From the NCBI RefSeq assembly GCF_014647795.1, contig NZ_BMPW01000045.1:1-34629 (forward strand): DNA of 34,629 nt, given 5' to 3'. Below the pieces are notes generated by a model, which saw nothing but the letters and a program-made list of their open reading frames with translations, was not told the origin of the DNA and ran no database searches. The DNA is from Actinoplanes campanulatus. GTDB taxonomy: Bacteria; Actinomycetota; Actinomycetes; Mycobacteriales; Micromonosporaceae. Positions 25,055 through 32,070 of this stretch are shown here, piece after piece. Both the position numbers and the translations under genes were made by a program. Numbering within the stretch: the first letter of the stretch is position 1; the number at the start of each line of letters is the position of its first letter.

Positions 25055-26254
25055 TCAGCGCAGGTCGACGTCGACGTTCGAGTCGGCCAGGTAGCCGACC
25101 AGGTCGTCCATCGTCACGGCCGGCGTCCACCAGCGGCGGTCGTAGCCGGGGACCAGGTGTGCGCGGGCCACCTCGGAGTCGTGCCAGACCAGCCGGAAGC
25201 CGGGCCCCGCGCCCCAGCCGCCGCCCGCGCAGTCGTGCAGGGCGCCCAGGTTCCAGCCGAAGTAGCCGCCGGGGCCGTTGATCGCCTCGCCGATCGCGCA
25301 GAAGAAGCCCTCGACGTCGGTGATGTGGCGTCCGGCCAGGTGGTAGGTGGCCCCGGACGGGCGGTCCGGGCGGCCGTGCGCGTGGTGGGCCAGCGCCACA
25401 CCGGCCCACTCGTGGCGCATGTCGGCGTCGTACTCGGCCCACTCGCCGACCACGTCCGGGCGGCCGGCCCGCCAGCGGTGCCACACCGAGCGGGCGCCGG
25501 TCGGGCGGGGGGCGCCGATGGCGTCGCCGTACGTGGGTTCCAGGGTGACGTCGACCAGGCCGGCGCCGAGCCGGGACGGGCGGACCGCGGCGACCTCCGC
25601 GCCGATCGCGGCGCCGACCATGCCGACCGCCGTGCCGTCCCGGTCCACGCTGAAGATCGACGCCTGGATCCAGCGCCGCCGCCGGGCGCCGCCGCGGGCC
25701 AGCGCGTCCAGGGCCCGTTGCAGCGGCGGCTCGGGCCGGCAGCCGATCAGGGTGGCGCCCCGGGCCGGCGGCGCCGGCCGGTTGCGGAACACCCCGTCCA
25801 CCTCCCGGCAGGAGCCGAAGTCCTCCTCGCCGTGGCTGGTCACGCCGACCAGGAGGTACCCGTCGGCCTCCGGCGCACGGTCGGCACGGGCCAGCTCCTC
25901 GATCCGCAGCCGGCCCTCCAGCGTCACGTCCAACAGGCGGGAGCCGAGCAGCGAGGGGCGGGCGCCCAGCACGGTGATGTCGAGCAGCTCCTCGGCGCAG
26001 TGCCAGCAGTGCGCCGGGTGCTTGGAATGCGGCGGGTGGATGGCGTCCAGGCCGATGTTGCCCAGCCAGTCGGAGCCGAAGCCGTCGCACGCGTCGCGCA
26101 GCCGCCCGGCCGGCTCGCAGCCGAGCAGGCTGTACCGCTCGACCGGCGGTTGCGGTGCATCGACGAACAGACCGTCGATGTCGGAGCAGGCGGCGATGAC
26201 GAGTTCACCGTCGTCGCTGTTCTGGTCCACCAGAAGCCAGGGAAAGCCGCTCAT
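25055..26254 (-). CDS. Duplicated-module protein with C-terminal barstar-like domain
   Basis: 399 aa. Two homologous modules recur with a 126-residue period: CSDIDGLFVDAPQPP and YSLLGCEP (24-48) against CREVDGVFRNRPAPP and ATLIGCRP (149-174), and LLGSRLLDVTLEG (102-114) against RLGAGLVDVTLEP (228-240). Residues about 303-390 form a barstar-like domain: GRHITDVEGFFCAIGEAING, GGYFGWNLGALHDC and FRLVWHDS. Barstar inhibits the RNase barnase; relatives serve as immunity proteins. Adding the duplicated modules is unusual. No partner RNase lies nearby. ATG 26254 is preceded by TACGGT 8 nt upstream and no Shine-Dalgarno sequence. It is divergent from ald and converges with the PPOX gene. Confidence 0.72.
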   Translation of the reverse strand: MSGFPWLLVDQNSDDGELVIAACSDIDGLFVDAPQPPVERYSLLGCEPAGRLRDACDGFGSDWLGNIGLDAIHPPHSKHPAHCWHCAEELLDITVLGARPSLLGSRLLDVTLEGRLRIEELARADRAPEADGYLLVGVTSHGEEDFGSCREVDGVFRNRPAPPARGATLIGCRPEPPLQRALDALARGGARRRRWIQASIFSVDRDGTAVGMVGAAIGAEVAAVRPSRLGAGLVDVTLEPTYGDAIGAPRPTGARSVWHRWRAGRPDVVGEWAEYDADMRHEWAGVALAHHAHGRPDRPSGATYHLAGRHITDVEGFFCAIGEAINGPGGYFGWNLGALHDCAGGGWGAGPGFRLVWHDSEVARAHLVPGYDRRWWTPAVTMDDLVGYLADSNVDVDLR

Positions 26255-26268
26255 CGGGTGGAACCGTA
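26255..26268 (-). promoter_or_regulatory. Candidate leaderless promoter of the barstar-domain gene
   Basis: TACGGT (minus strand, 26268-26263) lies 8 nt before the ATG, the same arrangement as upstream of pyrG. No ribosome-binding site is present. Confidence 0.45.
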
Positions 26269-26331
26269 CAGCCCGGACCGCCGACCGGGGGATACCGGTG
26301 CACGAATCCGGAAAGATCCGCAGGTCAGGCG

Positions 26332-26345
26332 TACGCTGGCCGGAT
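26332..26345 (+). promoter_or_regulatory. Candidate leaderless promoter of ald
   Basis: TACGCT at 26332-26337 lies 8 nt before ATG 26346, with no Shine-Dalgarno sequence. It shares a 91-bp intergenic region with the divergent barstar-domain gene. Confidence 0.45.
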
Positions 26346-27461
26346 ATGAGGGTCGGGATACCCACCGAGGTCAAGAACAACGAGTACCGGGTGGCCGTCA
26401 CCCCGGCCGGGGTCAACGAGTTCGTCCGCGCCGGACACCAGGTCAGCGTGCAGTCAGGCGCCGGTGACGGATCGTCGATCAGCGACGCCGACTACCGGGC
26501 CGCCGGGGCGTCGATCCTGCCCGGCGCGGACGCCGTCTGGGAGGCCGGCGATCTCGTCCTCAAGGTCAAGGAACCCCTGCCCGAGGAGTACGCCCGGATG
26601 CGCCCGGGGCAGGTGCTGTTCACGTACCTGCATCTGGCGGCGTCCAAGGAGTGCACCGACGCGCTGCTGGACCGCCGGGTGACCGGGATCGCGTACGAGA
26701 CGGTCGAGCTGCCGGACCGGTCGCTGCCGCTGCTGGCCCCGATGTCCGAGGTGGCCGGACGGCTCGCCCCGCAGGTGGGCGCCTACCACCTGATGCGGCA
26801 GGGCGGCGGGCGCGGCGTGCTGATGGGCGGGGTGCCCGGGGTGTACGCCGCGAAGGTGGTGGTGATCGGCGCCGGGGTGTCCGGGCTGAACGCGGCCGCC
26901 ATCGCGCTCGGCATGCAGGCCGAGGTGCTGCTGCTGGACAAGAACGTGGCCCGGCTGCGTGCGGTGGACGCCGACTATCGCGGGCACGTCCAGACGATCG
27001 CCGCCAACGCGTACGAGATCGAGAAGGCCGTGCTGGACGCGGACCTGGTGGTGGGCGCGGTGCTGGTGCCCGGCGCGAAGGCGCCGCATCTGATCTCGAA
27101 CGATCTGGTGGCGCGGATGAAACCGGGCAGCGTGCTGGTCGACATCTCGATCGACCAGGGCGGCTGCTTCGAGGACTCGCACCCGACCACGCACGACGAC
27201 CCGGCCTACCGGGTGCACGGGTCGATGTTCTACTGCGTCGCGAACATGCCCGGGGCGGTGCCGCACACCAGCACCTACGCGTTGACCAACGTGACCCTGC
27301 CGTACGCTCTCGAACTGGCCAACCTCGGCTGGCGCGACGCCCTGCGGGGCGACCCGGCGCTGGCCGCGGGGCTGAACACGTTCGGCGGCGAGGTGGTCTG
27401 CGGTCCGGTCGCCGAGGCGCACGGGATGCGGACGATCGCCCTGACGGAGGTGCTCCACTGA
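26346..27461 (+). CDS. ald: Alanine dehydrogenase
   Basis: 371 aa, full length. It interconverts L-alanine and pyruvate plus ammonia with NAD(H). N-terminus [20 protein letters not shown]; catalytic-type Lys in [13 protein letters not shown] and His in [12 protein letters not shown]. The NAD-binding Rossmann motif is [14 protein letters not shown] followed by [36 protein letters not shown] is a family signature. It overlaps xerD at the stop codon (see xerD), an arrangement found in a conserved neighbourhood of other actinobacteria (ald near xerD/pyrG). Confidence 0.96.
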   Translation: MRVGIPTEVKNNEYRVAVTPAGVNEFVRAGHQVSVQSGAGDGSSISDADYRAAGASILPGADAVWEAGDLVLKVKEPLPEEYARMRPGQVLFTYLHLAASKECTDALLDRRVTGIAYETVELPDRSLPLLAPMSEVAGRLAPQVGAYHLMRQGGGRGVLMGGVPGVYAAKVVVIGAGVSGLNAAAIALGMQAEVLLLDKNVARLRAVDADYRGHVQTIAANAYEIEKAVLDADLVVGAVLVPGAKAPHLISNDLVARMKPGSVLVDISIDQGGCFEDSHPTTHDDPAYRVHGSMFYCVANMPGAVPHTSTYALTNVTLPYALELANLGWRDALRGDPALAAGLNTFGGEVVCGPVAEAHGMRTIALTEVLH

Positions 27462-28372
27462 GCCTGGACCAGGCGATCCGAACCTATCTGGACCATCTGA
27501 GCGTGGAGCGTGGCCTGTCCCGCAACACCGTGGCCTCCTACCGTCGCGATCTGGACCGGTACGCCGAGGGGCTGACCGCGGCGGGCATCACCGACCTGTC
27601 CGGTGTGCGGGCGTCCGACGTGGCCGGGCACCTGGCCCGGTTGCGGGAGGAGGGGCTGGCGTCGGCCTCGGCGGCGCGGGCCGTCTCCGCGGTCCGCGGC
27701 CTGCACCGCTTCGCGGTCCGCGAGCGGCTCGTGCCGCACGACGTGGCGGCCGACGTGCGCCCTCCGGCCCCGCCGCGGCGGCTGCCCAAGGCGCTCGACG
27801 TGGATCAGGTGGAGCGGCTGCTGGCGGCGCCGGACGGCGACTCGCCGCTGGGGCTGCGGGACCGGGCGATGCTGGAGTTCCTCTACGGCACCGGGGCGCG
27901 GATCTCCGAGGCGGTCGGCGCCGACATCGACGACCTGGCCCTGGACATCGATCCGGCGGTGGTCCTGCGGGGCAAGGGCGGCAGGACCCGGCTGGTCCCG
28001 GTGGGCGGTTACGCGCGGGCCGCGTTGCAGGCCTATCTGGTACGGGCGAGGCCCACCCTGATCATCGGCGGTCGCGGGACGCCGGCGGTGTTCCTGAACT
28101 CCCGGGGCGGCCGGCTGTCCCGGCAGAGCGCGTGGGCCGTGCTGCACCGGTGGGCCAGTGCCGTGGGCCTCCCGGTGGACGGTCCCTATGCGGTGAGTCC
28201 GCACACGTTGCGTCACTCGTACGCGACGCATCTGCTCGATGGTGGGGCTGACGTACGGGTGGTGCAAGAACTGCTGGGACACGCCTCGGTCACCACGACG
28301 CAGGTGTATACCCTGGTGACCGTCGAGCGCCTCCGTGAGGTGTACGCGACCACACACCCGCGGGCTCGTTAG
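27458..28372 (+). CDS. xerD: Tyrosine recombinase XerD
   Basis: 304 aa if it starts at CTG 27458. It resolves chromosome dimers at dif with XerC. The N-terminal core-binding domain has [20 protein letters not shown]. Catalytic residues are Arg in [10 protein letters not shown], Lys in LRGKGGRTR, His and Arg in [14 protein letters not shown], His in [11 protein letters not shown] and the nucleophile Tyr in QVYTLVTV. The only start that keeps the whole core-binding domain is CTG 27458, whose TG is shared with the ald stop (CTGA), with GGAGG (27446-27450) 7 nt upstream. The next standard start (GTG in SVERGL) would remove about 15 needed residues. Close in sequence to Rv1701. Confidence 0.9.
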   Translation: MSLDQAIRTYLDHLSVERGLSRNTVASYRRDLDRYAEGLTAAGITDLSGVRASDVAGHLARLREEGLASASAARAVSAVRGLHRFAVRERLVPHDVAADVRPPAPPRRLPKALDVDQVERLLAAPDGDSPLGLRDRAMLEFLYGTGARISEAVGADIDDLALDIDPAVVLRGKGGRTRLVPVGGYARAALQAYLVRARPTLIIGGRGTPAVFLNSRGGRLSRQSAWAVLHRWASAVGLPVDGPYAVSPHTLRHSYATHLLDGGADVRVVQELLGHASVTTTQVYTLVTVERLREVYATTHPRAR

Positions 28373-28437
28373 AGGCTATGGATGCGTAGGCGCGACACGC
28401 CGAACGGCTGACCCCGAAGGGGCAGTGCGTGTGGCGT

Positions 28438-28456
28438 ACAGTCGGGCATCGACTGT
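28438..28456. promoter_or_regulatory. Inverted repeat in the parA leader
   Basis: ACAGTCG (28438-28444) and CGACTGT (28450-28456) flank a 5-nt spacer, overlapping a -10-like TACAGT (28437-28442), 71-90 bp before parA. A CCCC/GGGG stem lies at 28412-28422. It looks like an operator on a promoter. It is not the parS consensus. Confidence 0.4.
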
Positions 28457-28526
28457 GCCAGCCCCGCGGCGGAAAACTAAATGTCAAATCGGGGTTCACG
28501 ACACGAGTCGGAAGGGGGCGGGGACG

Positions 28527-29459
28527 ATGTCAGGGAACGGCGAGCGCGCAGAGGCCTGGACTTCCGCGCTCCGGGAACAGCAGAGCTCCCTCGATCTCGG
28601 CGCCGATCTGGGTCCCGCCGACCCCACGGCGTACACGATGCGCCGTCCGATCCCCGAGCCGATGCCGACCGACAAGCACGGCCCGGCCCGGATCATCGCC
28701 CTGGCGAACCAGAAGGGTGGCGTCGGCAAGACGACCACCACGATCAACCTGGGCGCCGCCCTCGCGGAGTACGGGCGCAAGGTCCTGCTCGTCGACTTCG
28801 ACCCGCAGGGCGCCTGCTCGGTCGGCCTGGGCGTCAACCCGCACAACCTCGACCTGAGCGTCTACAACCTGCTCATGCAGGACGACGTCACCACCGAGGA
28901 CGTCATCATCAAGAGCGATGTGGCCGGCCTGCACCTGCTGCCCGCCAACATCGACCTCTCGGCGGCCGAGATCCAGCTCGTCAACGAGGTGGCCCGGGAG
29001 ATGGCGCTGGCCCGGGCGCTGCGCTCGGTCCGCAAGGAGTACGACTTCATCCTGATCGACTGCCAGCCCTCGCTCGGCCTGCTGGCGATCAACGCGCTGA
29101 CCATCGCACACGGCGTGCTCATCCCGCTGGAGTGCGAGTTCTTCTCGCTGCGCGGTGTGGCCCTGCTGCTGGACACCATCGACAAGGTGCGTGAGCGGCT
29201 CAACTTCGACCTGGAGCTCGAAGGCATCCTCGCCACCATGTACGACTCCCGGACCACCCACTGCCGCCAGGTGTTGCAGCGCGTGGTCGAGGCGTTCGGC
29301 GACAAGGTGTACCAGACGGTCATCACCAAGACGGTGAAGTTCCCCGAGTCGACCGTGGCGGGCGCTCCGATCACTACGCTGGATCCCGCCTCCTCCGGTG
29401 CCCGTAACTACCGTCAGCTCGCTCGCGAGGTCATCGCCGCCCAGGCAGATCGAGGCTAG
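28527..29459 (+). CDS. ParA/Soj-family ATPase (orphan, xerD-linked)
   Basis: 310 aa. A 50-residue disordered N-terminus precedes the deviant Walker A KGGVGKTT (63-70) in IIALANQKGGVGKTTT. Then come VLLVDFDPQGACSVGLG (Walker A'), YDFILIDCQPSLGLLAINAL (Walker B) and the C-terminal ESTVAGAPITTLDPASSGARNYR typical of Soj-like proteins. No parB is adjacent. The M. tuberculosis counterpart (Rv1708) sits just before scpA/scpB. A role in chromosome dynamics or positioning is inferred from family. ATG 28527 has a purine-rich GGGGCGGGGACG just upstream; the gap to xerD is 154 nt with a promoter candidate. Confidence 0.9.
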   Translation: MSGNGERAEAWTSALREQQSSLDLGADLGPADPTAYTMRRPIPEPMPTDKHGPARIIALANQKGGVGKTTTTINLGAALAEYGRKVLLVDFDPQGACSVGLGVNPHNLDLSVYNLLMQDDVTTEDVIIKSDVAGLHLLPANIDLSAAEIQLVNEVAREMALARALRSVRKEYDFILIDCQPSLGLLAINALTIAHGVLIPLECEFFSLRGVALLLDTIDKVRERLNFDLELEGILATMYDSRTTHCRQVLQRVVEAFGDKVYQTVITKTVKFPESTVAGAPITTLDPASSGARNYRQLAREVIAAQADRG

Positions 29460-29470
29460 GTTCCACTCTC

Positions 29471-30142
29471 GTGCTCTTCGCGCTCGGCGATCCGGTGGCG
29501 TTCGTCGCCCTGCTCGCCGCCTTCCTGCTGTCCCTGTGGCTGCGTGCCGCGGCCATGCGGTTCACCGCGCGCACTGTCGGGCTGGCCGAGCGCCGGCAGT
29601 CGCTGCGGTTGCGGCTGCGGGAGGACATCGATCCGTTCGGGGCGGTCGCGGCGGCGGTCGGCGGCACCGGCTGGGGCAAGGTGGTGTCGGTCGACGAGGT
29701 GTCCCGCTGGCGGGGCCGGGGCCGGGCGGCGGCGGTGTTCGCGGCCGGGCCGGTGGCCTGCATCCTCAGCGGTGAGGTGATCATCGCGGGGTACTCGCTG
29801 GCGTTCCCGGACAATCTGCTCGACGACCTGAGCGTGGGGCAGGTGCTCTTCGGGGCCGGATACCTGCCGTACGCGCAGCAGGTGGTCCTGTCGCTCGGGG
29901 TGGGGCTGCTCGCCTTCGGTCTGCTGGCGCTCATTCCGATTCCGCCTTTGGACGGGTTCGGCATCCTGTGGAACGCGCTGCGTACGCCCGGCCCGAGCAT
30001 GAACTGGATGCGGCTCTGGTTCGAGGACAAGAACCTCGGTGTCCTGATCCTCCTGATCTGCGCATTCTTCCCGACCGGCTACCCGATCCTCATCAGGATC
30101 ATCGATATTCTGGGTGCGCTTTTCCTGCGGATCTGGGCCTGA
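29471..30142 (+). CDS. Degenerate M50 (site-2 protease-like) membrane protein
   Basis: 223 aa, GTG start 11 nt after parA. About five helices: VAFVALLAAFLLSLWLRAAA, AAVFAAGPVACILSGEVIIA, VVLSLGVGLLAFGLLALIPI and others. DIDPFGAVAAAVGGTGWGKV and ALIPIPPLDGFGIL match the DPFG and PxPPLDG segments of M50 metalloproteases. The zinc-binding HExxH expected in the first helix is absent (LWLRAAAMR in its place), so it is probably not a protease. It may act as a binding protein for a partner peptide. It is closely spaced behind parA, so co-transcribed. Confidence 0.7.
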   Translation: MLFALGDPVAFVALLAAFLLSLWLRAAAMRFTARTVGLAERRQSLRLRLREDIDPFGAVAAAVGGTGWGKVVSVDEVSRWRGRGRAAAVFAAGPVACILSGEVIIAGYSLAFPDNLLDDLSVGQVLFGAGYLPYAQQVVLSLGVGLLAFGLLALIPIPPLDGFGILWNALRTPGPSMNWMRLWFEDKNLGVLILLICAFFPTGYPILIRIIDILGALFLRIWA

Positions 30143-30162
30143 TTTTTCCCGCTCGGCACAGC

Positions 30163-30175
30163 TACTGTTTGAGCG
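30163..30175 (+). promoter_or_regulatory. Candidate leaderless promoter of the SET-like MFS gene
   Basis: TACTGT (30163-30168) lies 7 nt before ATG 30176, with no ribosome-binding site. Confidence 0.45.
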
Positions 30176-31402
30176 ATGTCGATGTCACTGGCTGTCGCTG
30201 TGCTGCTGCTCGGCGTCGCCGATTCGATGGTCGGCTCATACTTCGTCCTGTTCGTCACCGATGTGACCGGGATCAGCCCCTGGCAGACCGGCGTCTTCGT
30301 CTCCGTCCACGGCGTCGGCGGCATCCTCCTGAGCTGGCTGGCCGGCCGCGGATTCGACCGGCGCCCGTCCCGCGGCTACGCCGCCGCGGCCATGCTCTCC
30401 GGCGGCTTAGCCCTCTGCCTGATGACCGTGATCACCTCGTTCCCGCTGCTCATCCTGCTGGCCGTCACCCTGCTCGGCGCGCTCGCCGCCGCCTTCCCCC
30501 AGCTGTTCGCCCTGGCCCGCACCCTGCCCGGCGGCGGCCCGGCGGCCCGGCGCTCGGTGCCGCTGCTGCGGTCGGTGTGGTCGCTGGCCTGGGCGCTCGG
30601 CCCCCTGCTCGGCACCGCGGTGCTGGCCACCGCCGGGCACGCCGCCATTCCCCGGTACGCCGGAGCCGTCCTCGCCGTGGCGGCCGCCTGGGTGCTCGCC
30701 GCCGTCCCGGCGCCCTGCCACGACCCGCCCGGCGGCGCGCCCGCCGGCGCACCGGCCGGCGGGCCCCTGTCCCGGACCGCCACGGTCCTGCTGACACTCG
30801 GCATCACCCTGTTCTTCACCGCCATGTTCGCCGGGTCGGTCGCCATGCCGCTGTTCGTCACCCGGGAACTGCATCAGCCGTACTCGGCCGTCGGCGTGCT
30901 GTTCAGCGTCTGCGCGGCCGTCGAGGTGGTGGCCGCGCTCGCGCTGGCCGCCGTACCCGGCCACGTCAGCCAACCCCTGCTCATCCTCGCCGGGATGGGC
31001 TGCTTCGTGTTCTTCTTCGCCCTCACCGTCCTGGCCGGCGGCCTGCCCCTGCTCGTCGCCGGCCAGGTCGTACGCGGCGTGGCGGTGGCGGTCGTCGGCG
31101 CTGCCGGGATCCGCTACTTCCAGGACGTGATGGCGCCGGCCACCGGGCGCGCCACCACCCTGTTCGCCAACGCCACCACGGCCGGGATGGTGATCGCCGG
31201 GATCGTGGCCGGCGGCGCCGTCGAGATCCTCGGCTATACCGGAACCCTCCTGCTGTGCGGCGGCGTCACCGTGGCGGCGGCGGTGGCCTTCGCCCTCGGC
31301 ACGGCCTCCCGCGTCCGGCGGCCCCGCTTACCGGTCCGCTCACCGGCCGCGGCGCCGCCGCGCGGCGCCACCCCGCGCCGGGTCCCCGACCCGAACCGCT
31401 GA
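30176..31402 (+). CDS. MFS transporter, sugar-efflux (SET)-like
   Basis: 408 aa, 12 helices. LLLGVADSMVGSYFVLFVTDV and LLRSVWSLAWALGPLLGTAVL resemble the Set sugar-efflux family. The loop SWLAGRGFDRRPSRGY replaces the usual motif A, as in Set proteins. The C-terminal 35 residues are a basic Pro/Arg tail (RPRLPVRSPAAAPPRGATPRR). The transported sugar is unknown. It follows the M50-like gene by 33 nt with its own promoter, and precedes a long gene-poor stretch. Confidence 0.8.
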   Translation: MSMSLAVAVLLLGVADSMVGSYFVLFVTDVTGISPWQTGVFVSVHGVGGILLSWLAGRGFDRRPSRGYAAAAMLSGGLALCLMTVITSFPLLILLAVTLLGALAAAFPQLFALARTLPGGGPAARRSVPLLRSVWSLAWALGPLLGTAVLATAGHAAIPRYAGAVLAVAAAWVLAAVPAPCHDPPGGAPAGAPAGGPLSRTATVLLTLGITLFFTAMFAGSVAMPLFVTRELHQPYSAVGVLFSVCAAVEVVAALALAAVPGHVSQPLLILAGMGCFVFFFALTVLAGGLPLLVAGQVVRGVAVAVVGAAGIRYFQDVMAPATGRATTLFANATTAGMVIAGIVAGGAVEILGYTGTLLLCGGVTVAAAVAFALGTASRVRRPRLPVRSPAAAPPRGATPRRVPDPNR

Positions 31403-31518
31403 CCGGCACCGCCCACCCCGCGGCCCATAGCCCCACCTTGCGGCTCACCGTCTACCTCGCGGCCCGTCGTCCGCGGCCCGTCCGTCCACTTCCGCAGCGG
31501 GGAGGGACTGTCCGGGAT

Positions 31519-31668
31519 GGTGGTTGATCTTGTTCGGCTGGTCGTCAGCGCTGTCTCGGCACCGTTGATACAGCCCTCAGTGCCAGCCGGTCGGTTCCGG
31601 CTGGTCGTGGGTGCTGTCTTTAGCGCTCTGAGCCAGCACCCAGAACCAGCCGAACAAAGATCGACCAC
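31519..31668. repeat. Long imperfect inverted-repeat element
   Basis: The outer arm 31526-31542 (GATCTTGTTCGGCTGGT) is complementary to 31645-31662 with one extra base. A related inner copy, 31594-31616 (GTTCCGGCTGGTCGTGGG and on), also pairs with 31634-31655 around a 17-nt loop. The right arm can thus pair with either of two left copies, giving two exclusive folds. No flanking duplication is evident. Possibly a MITE-like or palindromic intergenic repeat; it may also end the MFS transcript. Confidence 0.65.
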
Positions 31669-31766
31669 GGTGCACGGCCCTCCGCGTCGACCTCTACCCA
31701 CGACCGCTGGCCTGTGTGCTTCCGTCCTGCCTGTAGGCGTGGTGCGTGGACACGATGGGGATTGCG

Positions 31767-31834
31767 TGTGCGCTGGGTGGGGAGGCGCGATGGGGCGGGG
31801 TGTGCGCTGGGTGGGGAAGCGCGATGGGGTGGGG
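31767..31834 (+). repeat. 34-bp G-rich tandem repeat
   Basis: Two adjacent 34-bp copies (31767-31800, 31801-31834) differ at two positions; a decayed partial third copy follows. Each has several runs of 3-4 G (for example GGGTGGGG and GGGGCGGGG), so the plus strand could form a G-quadruplex. Confidence 0.7.
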
Positions 31835-31919
31835 TGTTCGGCTGGTGGGAGGGTGCGGCGCCGGCTTGGAGATCTTGGGTGGGAGAGTTCGGTGCCGGTT
31901 AAGGAAGCCTTGGGTGGGC

Positions 31920-32030
31920 TCACGACCGGGTTGCGTGCTCGGTGATGCGGGCGGTGAGCATCGGCCACAGCAGGCGCGGCAGGTTGTGCCCCATCCCTTC
32001 GACGATCAGCAGCTCCGCGCCGGGGATGGC
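31920..32030 (-). pseudogene. C-terminal remnant of an alpha/beta-hydrolase
   Basis: Read on the minus strand this encodes AIPGAELLIVEGMGHNLPRL then LWPMLTARITEHATRS and a TGA stop. GMGHNLP carries the catalytic-His motif near the C-terminus of many alpha/beta-hydrolases. No upstream part remains: it begins inside the right-hand side of the glpD terminator hairpin. Too short to fold alone. Confidence 0.55.
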
Positions 32031-32063
32031 GCTCCGGCGTGCCCCCTCGCACGCCGGAGCGCC
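32028..32063 (-). terminator. glpD terminator
   Basis: A perfect 15-bp stem, GGCGCTCCGGCGTGC (32028-32042) with GCACGCCGGAGCGCC (32049-32063) and a 6-nt loop, starts 7 nt after the glpD stop on the minus strand. There is no U-tract. It also marks the edge of the hydrolase remnant. Confidence 0.75.
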
Positions 32064-32070
32064 GGGCCGG

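Larger units (their letters stand above)
31403..31919. other. Gene-poor intergenic stretch
   Basis: About 520 bp with no reading frame that has protein-like composition on either strand; the frames present are low-complexity Gly/Arg/Val. It contains the inverted-repeat element (31519-31668) and the G-rich 34-bp tandem repeat (31767-31834) listed separately. The remaining bases show no recognisable site. Confidence 0.6.

Noticed and set aside
28373-28526. Possible parS site near parA
   Set aside because: No TGTTTCACGTGAAACA-like sequence is present; the inverted repeat there has a different sequence.
31517-31945. 142-codon plus-strand frame in the gene-poor stretch
   Set aside because: It runs through the inverted repeat and the tandem repeat, has low-complexity composition and no ribosome-binding site.
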